Shown piece after piece: positions 33,116-44,484 of a DNA stretch of 64,000 nt (position 1 is the first letter of the stretch; each line of letters opens with the position of its first letter). A model generated the notes under the pieces. That model was given only the letters and a program-made list of their open reading frames with translations. It had not been told where the DNA came from and searched no databases. The DNA comes from Bufo bufo. Its lineage: Eukaryota; Chordata; Amphibia; Anura; Bufonidae. Made by a program: the position numbers and the translations under genes. The stretch lies in contig NC_053390.1 of assembly GCF_905171765.1 (NCBI RefSeq), positions 212,727,359-212,791,358 of the forward strand. Reading direction: 5' to 3'.

Positions 33116-33449
33116 TGTGCCAGGGCTGTTTTGTAATCCCAATCCGGCCCTGATGGCATAAATTATAAAACGCAGCAGCAAGAATAGTTCATGGAACAAA
33201 GGGAGGGGCTATAAAAGGGGAATGGGGACCCAATTTAGATTCCTGCTATGGGGCCCAGTGATTTTTATGGACGCCCCTGGCTGCAGGCACTAGGCCGGCA
33301 ACATATCAGAGGCCGGCGCAATGACGTCATCATGCCGCCGGAGCCTTATATTACAGCGTGGGACACAGGAAGAGGCTGCATCGCATCGCTGAGACTGAGG
33401 TAAGTATAAGTGTTTTTTTTTTTGTTTTTTTTTACAATAGTGTTACTGG

Positions 33450-34160
33450 CACTTTGGGGGGGGCTTATTACAATACTGGCACATGATGATGGGGGGGACT
33501 TTATACTGGCACATGATGATGGGGGGACTTAATACTGGCACATGATGATGGGGGGACTTAATACTGGCACATGATGATGGGGGGACTTAATACTGACACA
33601 TGATGATGGGGGGACTTAATACTGGCACATGATGATGGGGGGACTTAATACTGGCACATGATGATGGGGGGGACTTAATACTGGCACATGATGATGGGGG
33701 GGACTTAATACTGGCACATGATGATGGGGGGGACTTAATACTGGCACATGATGATGGGGGGGACTTAATACTGGCACATGATGATGGGGGGGACTTAATA
33801 CTGGCACATGATGGGGGGGACTTAATACTGGCACATGATGGGGGGGACTTAATACTGGCACATGATGGGGGGGACTTAATACTGGCACATGATGGGGGGG
33901 ACTTAATACTGGCACATGATGGGGGGGACTTAATACTGGCACATGATGGGGGAGACTTAATACTGGCACATGATGGGGGGGACTTAATACTGGCACATGA
34001 TGGGGGGGACTTAATACTGGCACATGATGGGGGGGACTTAATACTGGCACATGATGATGGGGGGGGGGGGGACTTAATACTGGCACATGATGATGGGGGA
34101 CTTAATACTGGCACATGATGATGGGGGGACTTAATACTGGAACATGGGGGGGCTTAATAC
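33450..34160. repeat. Minisatellite, 26- to 31-bp unit
   Basis: Unit GACTTAATACTGGCACATGATG with one or two GATG steps and a G run of five to twelve. About 24 units. The minus-strand ORFs (PPSCASIKS) are repeat translations. Degenerate TTACTGGCAC units continue to about 34790. Confidence 0.95.
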
Positions 34161-35024
34161 TGGCACGTGATGGGGGCTTATTACTGGCACGTGATGGGGG
34201 GCTTATTACTGGCACGTGATGGGGGGCTTATTACTGGCACATGATGGGGGCTCTTGTTACTGGCACGTGATGGGGGCTTATTACTGGCACATTGGGGGGC
34301 TCTTGTTACTGGCACGTTATTGAGGGCACTTATTACTGGCACATTATTGGTGGGCACTATAGGGGCATCTACTGAGGCCACAAAGAAGGGGTGTTTTATA
34401 TGGGGGGCTCTGTACAGTAGCATTTTATACTGGGACACATTATGGTGGGTACTATGGAGAAGGGGAGAGAGGAGTACTATGGAGTCATATACGGGGGGCA
34501 CTAAGAAGGGGTATTTTATACTTGCAAATTATGGGGGACACTGAGGGCATCTACTGGGGCACGATATATGGGGCATTTTATACTGGTACATTATGGGGGG
34601 CACTAGCAGGAAGGGGGGAGAGGAGCACTATGGAGGCATTTACTGGTGCACTATATAGGAGTATTTTATACTGGCACATTATGGGCGACATTAGCTCGAC
34701 TGGGGGCATAAGGGGGTATGTTTTGCACATTATAAGGAGAATTATTTCTACTGGGGGGCATTATGGTGGGTGTTATTACTCCCCCATGGTATGACCCCCT
34801 AGTAGCAGCACCAGCCTCTCCCTGCTCTGCTATCCCTCTGCCCCTTCTCCAAATCCTTATTATGAAATCTTTCTCATTAGGATAAAACACAACATCAGCG
34901 CCGCCGAGCCCCCGGCCAAAGTGTTGAAGTGGCGTCCGAGATCCCCAAGGGCCAAGCCAAGTAATTGTAAGTGTTCATGTGAAATATGTTTATTTTATAT
35001 ATGTACACTCCTGTGAGAGGCGGG

Positions 35025-35245
35025 GAGGGAGATCTGTGGATGACACTGTTATAGGGAGGGAGATCTGTGGATGACACTGTTATGGAGGGGGAAATGGGGA
35101 TGACACTGTCATGGGGTGGATCTGTGGATGACACATATAGCATAAGATGCTATATACGGTATGTGGCATCCACAGATCCCCCCCATAGCAGTGTCATCCA
35201 CAGATCCCCCTCTCTATAAAAGTGTCATCCACAGACAGCTGGACT
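35025..35245. repeat. Minisatellite/palindrome cassette like that at 22470-23715
   Basis: Three or four units of AGATCTGTGGATGACACTG with TTATNGGGAGGG are followed by a palindromic centre (ATAGCATAAGATGCTAT) and inverted units (GTGTCATCCACAGATCCCCC). Unit, orientation switch and centre all correspond to the larger array at 22470-23715. Confidence 0.9.
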
Positions 35246-35629
35246 TTTCTTCCCTGTTGCGGTTTTAGGTATTGGGTAAAGTATCGCAGCATTTCTAAGT
35301 GTACTTGTGTAAATGTATCGTTGTTATAGCTGCCCCCCCTACTTTTGTCCTGGCCCCCAGTGTGCCCCCCCAAAATTTGAAAGCTAGAGACGCCACTGAT
35401 GACTCCGCATCCCAGGACGCACTCAAAAACCCTGCTTGCTGCGCTTTTGTGTGCGTCAGGGAAAAGCATTGAAACGGAACGGAATGCATTCTGGTGATTT
35501 CTATTTCATTCAGTTTTGTCCCCATTGACAATGAATGGGGACAAAACTGAAGAGTTTTCCTCCGCTATGGAGATCCTATGACGGATATCAAGAGCGGAAA
35601 TTGAAAACGCTAATGTGAAAGTAGCCTAA

Positions 35630-36280
35630 CAAGACTTTAATAGCTATTTTGTAAAATGTACAAATTTCTGCAACATAAGCTTGCCACTGGTCCTTGGGGG
35701 ACCAGATTGAAAATCAGTATAGTAATAAGCTGGTGTACCTTCAGTTATAGTAAGTATAATGGGATATGTTTTTTAGCTTTTCAGTGGTGTGCACTTTTGT
35801 GGTTTTAACCGCAATGTTTGCACATGGGATTTGTGGTGCATTTTTTTGCTGTAAAAACACCATCTCAGTTGTTATCTGAAAATATGAAATGGAGGACACA
35901 AGTGAGTTTTTTTTCTACTGGCTTTTTTTGTTAATTAGGTGCCTTTTTTTGTTTAATTTTTAATTTTTATTTTTTAAAACACATGTATCTTTTGGTGTTT
36001 TTTGCTGCCGGTTTGACATCTCCCTCTGTATAGGGGAAAACTGTGGTTAACAGAGTTGTTTAGGGGGAAAAATCTTCAACACTAGGATTTTAAATCAATG
36101 AGGACAATCTGTAACCAGTGTTCATTTTGTAATAGATCTTGACATGCTGCAAAAGTAAAAATTTGCACTTCATGCCATTTCCTCAGCATGTAATTACTAG
36201 TTAAAATTTTATACTCTTGTTTTCTACTGTATTTCTGGTGCAGATCTACAGTGTTTTCATCCCATTTGAATTCACCCTTA
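35630..36280. other. AT-rich intergenic stretch, nothing recognised
   Basis: T-rich runs and a 92-codon minus ORF without family features. Confidence 0.5.
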
Positions 36281-36534
36281 TACACTGAGCAAAAATATAA
36301 ACGCAACACTTTCGGTTTTGCTCCCATTTTGCATGAGCTGAACTCAAAGATCTGAAACATTTTCTACATACACAAAAGACCCATTACTCTCAAATATTGT
36401 TCACAAACCTGTGTATCAGAAAACCAGTCAGTGTCTGGTGTGGCCACCATTTGCCTCATGCAGTGCAACACATCTCCGTCGCATAGAGTTGATCAGGTTG
36501 TTGATTGTGGAATGTTGGTCCACTCCTCTTCAAC

Positions 36535-37268
36535 AGGGCCGGTGCAAGGATTTTTGCCAACACAAGCGAAGCTACATTTTGGCGCCCCCTCCCCCCTCGC
36601 AGCTCACTTGGCCCTGGTCCCGTCTGCAGCAGCTGGCTTCTCCTCTGTGTGGTCCTGGTATCTTCTCTCTGCTTCAGACAATCGCTGGTTTGAGCCCTCT
36701 AAGGCGCACTGGCCCATAAGACGCACCTAGGTTTTAGAGGAGGATAATAAGAAAAAAATATTTTCCATTGCACCTCAGGTCAGTTTAGTAATCAGACCAC
36801 CAATGTTAATCAGACCCCATGTCAGCCATCATGCCCCCCATGTCAGCCTTCATGCCCCCATGTCAGCTATCATGCCTGCCATCAATCATGCCCCCCCCCC
36901 CCCCCCCAATGTCAGCCATCAGCGCAAATAAAATAACTTACCTCTCCTGCTCCTGGCCGCCGCTGCTCCTCACCACCAGCGCTCTCTCTCTTCTTCCTGG
37001 TTCTTGGCTGTCAGCTGTGAAGACTGCACACAGTGAGGTCACATGGTGCGCAGCCCTTTACAGCAGACAGCCGAGCGGAGGACCAGGAAGCGGTGAGTAC
37101 AGATCCTTCACCGCTTCCCGGTCCTTTGGTACTAATGAAGCGCTTCCAAAATGGAAGTGCTTCATTAGTATTTGCCCCATAAGACCCAGGGGCGAAAAAT
37201 ACAGGGTATTTAATAAAAAAAAAAAAAAAGTTTCATTTTTTCCACCCCCCTTGTCTCTGCGCCCTAAG
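36535..37268. mobile_element. Partial hAT-like element, relative of 721-3056
   Basis: It starts CAGGGCCGGTGCAAGGATTT as at 721, and near 37260 reads GCGCCCTAAGGCAGCCGC, the counterpart of the other copy's inner right end. The last terminal bases are missing. A C-run of about 17 lies at 36891-36907. Confidence 0.65.
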
Positions 37269-37349
37269 GCAGCCGCTTGGTCTGCCATATTATATATGGC
37301 ACAACAATGGGCCTCAGGATCTTGTCACGGTATCTCTGTGCATTCAAAA

Positions 37350-37701
37350 TGCCATCAATAAAATGCACCTGTATTTGTTATCCACTACATACGCCTGCAC
37401 ATACCATAACCCCACCGCCACCATGGGCCACTCGATGCACAACATTGACAAACCATTCACCCACCCGACGCCACACACACTGTCTGCCATCTGCCCTGAA
37501 CAGTGAAAACTGGGACTCATCCATGAACAGAACACCTCTCCATCGTGCCAGACGCCATTGAATGTGAGCATTTGCCCACTCAAGTCGGTTATGATGACGA
37601 ACTGCAGTCAGGTCCAGACCCCGATGAGGACGACGGGCATGCAGATGAGCTTCCCTGAGATGGTTTCTGACAGTTTGTGCAGAAATTCTTTGGTTATGCA
37701 A
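37350..37701 (-). pseudogene. Tc1 transposase C-proximal fragment
   Basis: The minus-strand frame reads ISAQTVRNHLREAHLHARRP, GVLFMDESQFSLFRADG, VWRRVGEWF and GGVMVCAGV: the end of the DNA-binding region and the first catalytic Asp (MDESQF). The second Asp and the Glu would fall in sequence displaced by the insertion at 36535-37268. Only fragments survive. An N-terminal stretch continues, broken, to about 38000. Confidence 0.8.
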
Positions 37702-38265
37702 ACCGATTGTTGCTGCAGCTGTCCAGGTGGCTGGTCTCAGACGATCATGGAGGTGAACCTGCTGGATGTGGAGGTCCTGGGCTGGTGTGGTTACACATGG
37801 TCTGCAGTTGTGAGGCCGGTTGCATGTACTGCCAAATTCTCTGAAACTCCTTTAGAGACGGCTTATGGTAGAGAAATGAACATTTATTGCACAGGCAACA
37901 GCTCTGGTAGACATTCCTGCAGTCAGCATGCCAATTGCACGCTCCGTCAAATGTTAACTTGTGACATCTGTGGCATTGTGCTGTGTGATCAAACTGCATA
38001 TTTCAGAGTGGTATTTTATTGTGGGTAGTCTAAGGCACACCTGTGCAATATTCATGCTGTCTAATCAGCACCTTGATATGCCACACCTGTGAGGTGGCAT
38101 GGATTATCTCAGCAAAGGAGAAGAGCTCACTAACACAGATTTGGAACAATATTTGAGAGTAATGGGTCTTTTGTGTATGTAGAAAATGTTTCAGATCTTC
38201 GAGTTCAGCTCATGCAAAATCGGAGCAAAACCGAAAGTGTTGCGTTTATTTTTTTGCTCATTGTA

Positions 38266-38925
38266 GTTAGTTGCTCAGAAATGAGAAAAGAGGAACACTC
38301 TAATCTACTAGCTTCTAGTACATACTGCAACATGTGTCTGTTCTATTGATAACTGAAGGTACACGTTAATAAATGCCCTAGTTTACACTAATGTATGTCA
38401 TGTCAGTGACACTTTAACCTTTACAAATACTAGAAGCTATGTGAAGACGAGCTGAGGATGCAACTGTCATTTGTAGGTAAAGAGAATTTGTCACTAGAAA
38501 ATTCACTGTTAAACCAGACGCAATAACTTGTAGGGCTAAAGGAAGAAGTACTTTTAATCCATTTTCACATAAGCAGTTTAGTGCACCGAATGAGGGCCCA
38601 AGCCACTCTGTGCATTCTTGCTCCTCCCTCTCCTTCATCATTGACTGGGTCAGGTTCCTGAATAGCCATCCTGCCTCGCCCCATCAATCGAGAGGGAAGG
38701 GCTGGTAGAGGAAGCAGGAGGGACAAGGCTGAACAGAGTGGCTTGGGTCTGCATGTAACTGCTCATTTGCATATGGATTAGAAGTGTTTTTTCTCTAGAA
38801 TGAAGCAATGGATTGCTAAGTTAAAAGTATCATTACATCCACCTGATCTAGCCCTACATTGCAAAGGATGGGTCGTCATGTGCCTGGGGCCTTATACAGT
38901 GCCTACAAGACTTTACCTCCTCTCC
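38266..38925. other. Intergenic stretch, nothing recognised
   Basis: No exon or transposon end found by eye. Confidence 0.5.
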
Positions 38926-39595
38926 TAAGGCCCCTTTCACACGAGCGAGTTTTCCGCTCGGGTGCAATGCGTGATGTGTGCTGGTTGCCAAGAGATGTTG
39001 TTTGTAAACCTGCAGTTTTCCCCTCACCCACGACAGCACGATAAGAGAGAGGCACCGCCCCCACAGACTGGAAACCTGAAGTACAAAAAGGCGGAGGCTC
39101 TCCTCCCACTTCAGTATGGTTTCCTGTCTCTGGAGGGAAGCCTAAAGTCACGTGTGGTTTCTTCCTTGGGTGCCCCCTCTTTTACCTGCGGTCCCGGAAC
39201 TCTAGTGTGGCGGCACATATTATGTGTCGGTGGACTGGCAGAGGCGTGGTAGCTAGCTTGAGGGCTCTGAAGCGCTTGGGGCATGTTTGCTGGGTGGCAT
39301 TGTTGCACACTTTAGGCAAACTGAAGAGTGGCCCAGGGGAAGAGCGGGTGCTTCCGGAAGCCTGAGAAGTGTATCAGGAAGCGAGGACGTCGTGGAACGC
39401 AGGCGCCGCATGCGGAGGCGTGGCCTGATGACGTCAACGGAGGTGCATAAAGGGAGCGCGCAACCCGAATGTGGATGCCGGCGGGTTGAATGGAAATTAA
39501 AGCACCGCATCTGAAAAGGCTCCTGGCGTGTTTTTTTTTTTTTTTGCAGCCATACAAACCAGATTAGGAGCGTTGAGACCCTCTGGCAAGTCACA

Positions 39596-39649
39596 ATGGA
39601 GGAAGACAAGAAGAATATGCCTGATGATCCTCCCTCCACTCCAGATCTG
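39596..39649 (+). pseudogene. Candidate first gag exon of DIRS copy 2
   Basis: ATG at 39596 opens an acidic leader (MEEDKKNMPDDPPSTPDL, 18 codons) before a weak donor-like GTACCT at 39650. It occupies the same place as the leaders in copies 1 and 3. A T-rich stretch and GCAG precede it. The acceptor would be GCAG at 41337-41340, whose first codon is in frame. A Tc1 was later inserted into the intervening sequence. Confidence 0.4.
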
Positions 39650-39716
39650 GTACCTGAAAAAGCAGCCTTGGCCCTTTTTTCTTTCATAAAGCCTGTGTTA
39701 ATGGTGTATATATATA

Positions 39717-41306
39717 CACTGCTCAAAAAAATAAAGGGAACACAAAAATAACACATCCTAGATCTGAGTTAATTAAATATTCTTCCGAAATACTTTGTTC
39801 TTTACATAGTTGAATGTGCTGACAACAAAATCACACAAAAATAAAAAAATGGAAATCAAATTTTTTAACCCATGGAGGTCTGGATTTGGAGTCACACTCA
39901 AAATTAAAGTGGAAAAACACACTACAGGCTGATCCAACTTTGATGTAATGTCCTTAAAACAAGTCAAAATGAGGCTCAGTAGTGTGTGTGGCCTCCACGT
40001 GCCTGTATGACCTCCCTACAACGCCTGTGCATGCTCCTGATGAGGTGGCGGACGGTCTCCTGAGGGATCTCCTCCCAGACCTGGACTAAAGCATCTGCCA
40101 AGTCCTGGACAGTCTGTGGTGCAACGTGACGTTGGTGGATAGAGCGAGACATGATGTCCCAGATGTGCTCAATTGGATTCAGGTCTGGGGAATGGGCAGG
40201 CCAGTCCATAGCATCAATGCCTTCATCTTGCAGGAACTGCTGACACACTCCAGCCACATGAGGTCTAGCATTGTCTTGCATTAGGAGGAACCCAGGGCCA
40301 ACCGCACCAGCATATGGTCTCACAAGGGGTCTGAGGATATCATCTCGGTACCTAATGGCAGTCAGGCTACCTCTGGCGAGCACATGGAGGGCTGTGCGGC
40401 CCTCCAAAGAAATGCCACCACACACCATTACTGACCCAATGCCAAAACGGTCATGCTGGCATTGCTGGAGGATGTTGCAGGCAGCAGAACGTTCTCCACG
40501 GCGTCTCCAGACTCTGTCATGTCTGTCACATGTGCTCAGTGTGAACCTGCTTTCATCTGTGAAGAGCACAGGGCGCCAGTGGCGAATTTGCCAATCTTGG
40601 TGTTCTCTGGCAAATGCCAAACGTCCTGCACGGTGTTGGGCTGTAAGCACAACCCCCACCTGTGGACGTCGGGCCCTCATATCACCCTCATGGAGTCTGT
40701 TTCTGACCGTTTGAGCAGACACATGCACATTTGTGGCCAGCTGGAGGTCATTTTGCAGGGCTCTGGCAGTGCTCCTCCTGTTCCTCCTTGCACAAAGGCG
40801 GAGGTAGCGGTCCTGCTGCTGGGTTGTTGCCCTCCTACGGCCTCCTCCACGTCTCCTGATGTACTGGCCTGTCTCCTGGTAGCGCCTCCATGCTCTGGAC
40901 ACTACGCTGACAGACACAGCAAACCTTCTTGCCACAGCTCGCATTGATGTGCCATTCTGGATAAGCTGCACTACCTGAGCCACTTCTGTGGGTTGTAGAC
41001 TCCGTCTCATGCTACCACTCGAGTGAACGCACCGCCGGCATTCAAAAGTGACCAAAACATCAGCCAGGAAGCATAGGAACTGAGAAGTGGTCTGTGATCA
41101 CCACCTGCAGAACCATTCCTTTATTGGGGGTGTCTTGCTAATGCCTATAATTTCCACCTTTTGTCTACCCCATTTGCACAACAGCATGTGAAATTGATTG
41201 TCACTCAGTGTTGCTTCCTAAGTGGACAGTTTGATTTCACAGAAGTGTGATTGACTTGGAGTTACATTGTGTTGTTTAAGTGTTCCCTTTATTTTTTTGA
41301 GCAGTG
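39717..41306 (-). mobile_element. Tc1/mariner element with open transposase
   Basis: The ends CACTGCTCAAAAAAATAAAG and CTTTATTTTTTTGAGCAGTG are exact inverses, flanked by TA within a TA-dinucleotide run (39705-39716, 41307-41334). Total length 1590 bp, typical for an autonomous Tc1. Subterminal AAAATAACACATCC and the right-hand counterpart diverge. Confidence 0.95.
39976..41055 (-). CDS. Tc1-type DD34E transposase, uninterrupted
   Basis: The 359-codon frame covers the whole usual Tc1 length (about 340 residues). A helix-turn-helix lies at about residues 20-62 ([20 protein letters not shown]), with an AT-hook-like GRRR between the two DNA-binding halves at 72-75. Catalytic residues are D167 in FTDESRF, D261 in MQDNARPH and E296 in DLNPIEH, with 34 residues between the last two. 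The native start is more likely M16 ([10 protein letters not shown]) than the first ATG. The protein would cut and paste the element by binding its terminal repeats. No inactivating change is visible, so activity in recent time is possible. Confidence 0.93.
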   Translation of the reverse strand: MVTFECRRCVHSSGSMRRSLQPTEVAQVVQLIQNGTSMRAVARRFAVSVSVVSRAWRRYQETGQYIRRRGGGRRRATTQQQDRYLRLCARRNRRSTARALQNDLQLATNVHVSAQTVRNRLHEGDMRARRPQVGVVLTAQHRAGRLAFAREHQDWQIRHWRPVLFTDESRFTLSTCDRHDRVWRRRGERSAACNILQQCQHDRFGIGSVMVCGGISLEGRTALHVLARGSLTAIRYRDDILRPLVRPYAGAVGPGFLLMQDNARPHVAGVCQQFLQDEGIDAMDWPAHSPDLNPIEHIWDIMSRSIHQRHVAPQTVQDLADALVQVWEEIPQETVRHLIRSMHRRCREVIQARGGHTHY

Positions 41307-41337
<31 letters not shown>

Positions 41338-41340
41338 CAG

Positions 41341-42470
41341 GGAAAGCCTATAAAAGCATTAACTAAGAGGAGGAATAAGGAGTGTGCGCCATGCAGATGC
41401 CCTTTATCTTCTGAATATGTGAAGAAGCTGTGTCAGACCTGCATTGACAAGACGGTAGCAGAAGAATCACCGTCTTTGTATAAGAACCTTCAGTCTTTCG
41501 TTAGGTCTGAGGTCAGCTCTTCCATGGCCACAAGAAATCGGGGGTACAGAAGGAACAGAAATCTAGGTGGGTTCAGCCGGTAGAGATTGTGTACTCCTTG
41601 GACTCAGAACAGGAGCAGGATTTTCCTTCCTTTGAGAACTAATGTTTTGACATCTCGTCTTATTCTTCCGGAGAAGAGGAGAAGGAAGTAGGGAGGCCCT
41701 TTTTTTCCAGTAGAAGATATTGACCATTTATTAAAGGCAGTATAATCGACCATGGGTATTGAAGTATCTGAGGAACCAAAATCAGTATAGGATATGATGT
41801 TTGGGGGGCTTGAAATTAGGCATCAGAGATGTTTTCCTGTTCATAGGAATGTAACATATTTAATTAAGGGACAATGGAATAGGCCCAATAAGAGGGTTTA
41901 TATTTTAAAAAATTTAAAGAGAAAATATCCTTTTTCAGAAACAGATTGTGCCTCCTGGAACAAGGCACATAAAATAGATGTGGCTATTTCAAAGATAACT
42001 AAGAGGTTGTGTCTTCCCTTTTGAAGACACAGGCTCTCTTAGGGATCCCTTAGATAAAAAAGCAGACGGGTTTTTAAAAGGTGCGTGGGAAGCTTCTACA
42101 TCATCCTTCAGACCCTCTATTGCCTCAACTTGTACAGCTCGTTCCCTAGTTGTTTTGGCTTTCTGCGCTAGAAGATCAGATTAAAAACAAATGCCCTAGG
42201 GAGCAAATCCTGGCAGGGCTTCCCACCATTAAGAAGGCAGCAGATTTTTTAGCAGACGCTTCGGCAGACTCCATTAGGCTGGCGGCTATATCTTCCGCGT
42301 TCGCCAACTCTGCTCGTAGGGCTTTATGGCTAAAGGGCTGGAGTGGAGATTTGCTTTCTAAGAAAAGGTTGTGTGCCATTCCCTGCGAGGGAGAATATCT
42401 TTTCGGTCCAGCATTAGATGAACTTTTAGAGAAAGTGCCAGATAAAAAGAAAAAATTTCCAGCCCAAAGT
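41341..42470 (+). pseudogene. DIRS copy 2 gag-like region
   Basis: Starts after GTTGCAG with KPIKALTKRR and a C-x2-C...C-x2-C pair (CAPC and CQTC), then VAEESPSLYK, matching copy 1 VTEESPSLLE. A stop occurs at 41581-41583. Further pieces are 41794-42024 (FPVHRNVTYLIK, KRKYPF) and 42170-42460 (ILAGLPTIKKAADFLADASAD, LEKVPDKKK). The Cys pairs suggest a small zinc ribbon at the start of gag. Three or more lesions make it non-functional. Confidence 0.8.
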
Positions 42471-43640
42471 TTTTCTGCTAGGGGGAGATCCGACCGATCC
42501 TTTCAGGGTGGTAGAGAGGGAGATAAGAGAGACAGAGAGTACAAGTTCCGGTCACAGAGTAGAGATGGAAGAGGTTTTTATTGCAGTCAATCCTTGGGGA
42601 TAAGAAAAAGTCTAGTGACCAAAAATGACGCCAGGTTGCCTGTAGGAGGAAGACTAGCCAAATTTCTTCTTGCATGGCAAGAAGTTTCCAGCAGTTCATG
42701 GATCTTAGATACCATAGGTCAGGGTTTGAAGCTAGAGTTTCGCTCTCCTCCGGTAAGGTTTGTGGTCATAAAGACTACTGGAGAAAGAAGCGGCGCTATA
42801 CAACAGGAAGTGTTGGAATTGTTAAAAAAAAAGAGTGTTCTGATTCCAGTTCCAGGGGGACAAGAGGGAGAAGGTTTTTATTCTCCTCTCTTTCTGGTGA
42901 AAAAAACTGATGGTTCCTACAGAAGGATTATAAATGTAAAAAAGTTAAACTGTTTCTTGCTCTTAAAAAAATTCAGGATGGAGACAATATAAATCAATTC
43001 AACTATAAATCTTCTCTTTACAAATTGCTTCATGGCGGTACTGGACTTAAAAGATGCCTATTTTCATGTCCCTATTCATCAGGACTATCAAAAGTTTCTC
43101 TTGGTGGCAGTAGAAATAGAAGGAGTAGTCAGACATCTGCAGTTTCAAGCCATTCCCTTTGGGCTTTCAATGGCACCAAGAGTATTTACAAAGGTGATCT
43201 CAGAAATGGGGGCTCATATCAGAGACATTCTTTTTATCCCTTACCTGGACGACTTTTTGATAGTAGGAGAAACATGGGAATCCTGCAGGAAAGCAGTACA
43301 GGAAGTGTCTCAGATCCTGGAGAAGATGGGTTAGATCCTGAACAGAGAGAAGTCAAGACCAGAACCCTCACAGAACCAGCAATTTTTGGGGCTACTCCTG
43401 ATATCGGAAGTGCAGAAATGTTTTTTTGACGGAAGAAAAAATTTCGAAAGTAAGAGGAAAAATACAGGACTTGACACAGAATTCAAGGATATCTTTGAAA
43501 AAGGCTATGTCGATTCTGGGAAGCCTAACGTCTTGTATTCCCGCTGTGGTATGGGCCCAGTTCCATTCCAGGCTTCTGCAGTGGGACCTGTTGACAGCTT
43601 GGGAAGGGAAAAGACACCCTTAGATACAAGCTTGGTAATA
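42470..43640 (+). pseudogene. DIRS copy 2 reverse transcriptase
   Basis: The frame 42150-42992 joins gag to the RT start: LLAWQEV, then FRSPPVRFVV, YSPLFLVKKTDGSYRRIINVKKLN, ending at a stop. The palm continues in 43032-43334: MAVLDLKDAYFHVPIH, IPFGLSMAPRVFTK and IPYLDDFLIVGE with the YLDD catalytic pair. The thumb (SILGSLTSCIPAVVWAQFHSR) is at 43426-43623 in another frame. The motifs are those of DIRS RT, not of LINEs. At 43641 a MITE interrupts it. Confidence 0.88.
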
Positions 43641-44482
43641 CTGTGTTTCTCCGAGAATAAGACAGGGTCTTATATTATTTTTTTCTCAGAAAAAAGGGTT
43701 AGGGCTTATTATTGGGGCAGGACTAATTTTGGCTCCATGAACATATTTTAAATAGACACATGCCAATTACAGAACAGTCCCTGGACACCTGTTTATATTA
43801 AATATAACTATAACCCCCCTCATCCAAAAGAATGCACCCATATACTGCAGTACATGGGTGCATTCCTATGGATGAGGGGTTATAGTCATATTTGCCACAC
43901 ATTTTTCATTCTGGTACCGTATATTGCCCCTGATCTGTCCTTACCCAAGGGACCTAGGCGGCAATCTACGGTACCAGGGAGAGTAGATATGGCACGGAAG
44001 AGATGTAGGGAGCTCCTCCAGGCAGCAGAGAGGAGAAGGAGATCCTCCTGCTGCCTCCTTAATGTAAGTAAGAATGTGCGGGCTGGTGGCAGTACAGGGC
44101 ATACAGAGAAGCCGCCAGCCCAACGTGAAAGTGAAGGGAAGCGCGGGCTGCTGGCATAATTTAGCATTTAGCGAAGCCGACAGCCCGACCGTCAGGTGCT
44201 GCTTAGTGCCGTGATGTATGGGATGTACGCGGGCTGGCGGCTTCACTAAAGGCTAATTCACTGGAGCCTGCGCTGCCCGCCTGCCCACAGTTTTATGGCA
44301 GCTCAGGAGCCATTACTGAGCTGCTGCATTTCCCCCACCTTCCCTTTATATAAAATAAAATACAGCTGTATCTAGGGCTTATTTTTGGAGTAGGGCTTAT
44401 ATTTTAAGCCTACTCCAAAAACCCTGCAAAATGGCGCTAGGGGTTATTAGCGAGGGTAGGGCTTATTTTCGGGGAAACACTG
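43641..44482. mobile_element. TA-target MITE in DIRS copy 2
   Basis: CTGTGTTTCTCCGAGAATAAG at the left pairs with CTTATTTTCGGGGAAACACTG at the right, flanked by TA (43639-43640, 44483-44484). Inner ATTGGGGCAGGAC-type and AGGGCTTAT words repeat. The target and length suggest a mariner-type non-autonomous element; no transposase. Confidence 0.88.
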
Positions 44483-44484
44483 TA

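Larger units (their letters stand above)
31721..35398. mobile_element. hAT-like element loaded with tandem repeats
   Basis: CAGTGGTGTCGCCAGGGGGG at the left and AAGCTAGAGACGCCACTG at the right are inverted and flanked by identical 8-bp duplications ATGACTCC (31713-31720, 35399-35406). Subterminal GTGCCCCCCCAA words also match. There is no transposase; about half of the 3.7 kb is tandem or palindromic repeat. Confidence 0.9.
31483..35626. mobile_element. TWA-target MITE split by a hAT-like element
   Basis: GGCTACTTTCACAC and TGTGAAAGTAGCC are inverted and flanked by TAA at 31480-31482 and 35627-35629. The insertion at 31721-35398 separates its halves. Both halves have GGATCCGT and CCATTGACTTACATTG-type words typical of this family (compare 22-358). 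Confidence 0.85.
36283..38263 (-). mobile_element. Tc1/mariner element, disrupted
   Basis: The ends CACTGAGCAAAAATATAAAC and GTTTATTTTTTTGCTCATTG are inverted and flanked by TA (36281-36282, 38264-38265). The terminal repeats extend over about 130 bp (GTATGTAGAAAATGTTTCAG and complement). A hAT-like fragment at 36535-37268 replaces part of the transposase. Confidence 0.88.

Noticed and set aside
33587..34114. Ser/Pro-rich minus-strand ORFs
   Set aside because: Read through a minisatellite of 26-31 bp; no non-repeat sequence.
33450..34160. Possible CRISPR-like array
   Set aside because: Units are contiguous with no unique spacers, and the context is eukaryotic.
43854..44246. Short ORFs of about 100 codons on both strands
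   Set aside because: They lie wholly within the TA-target MITE.
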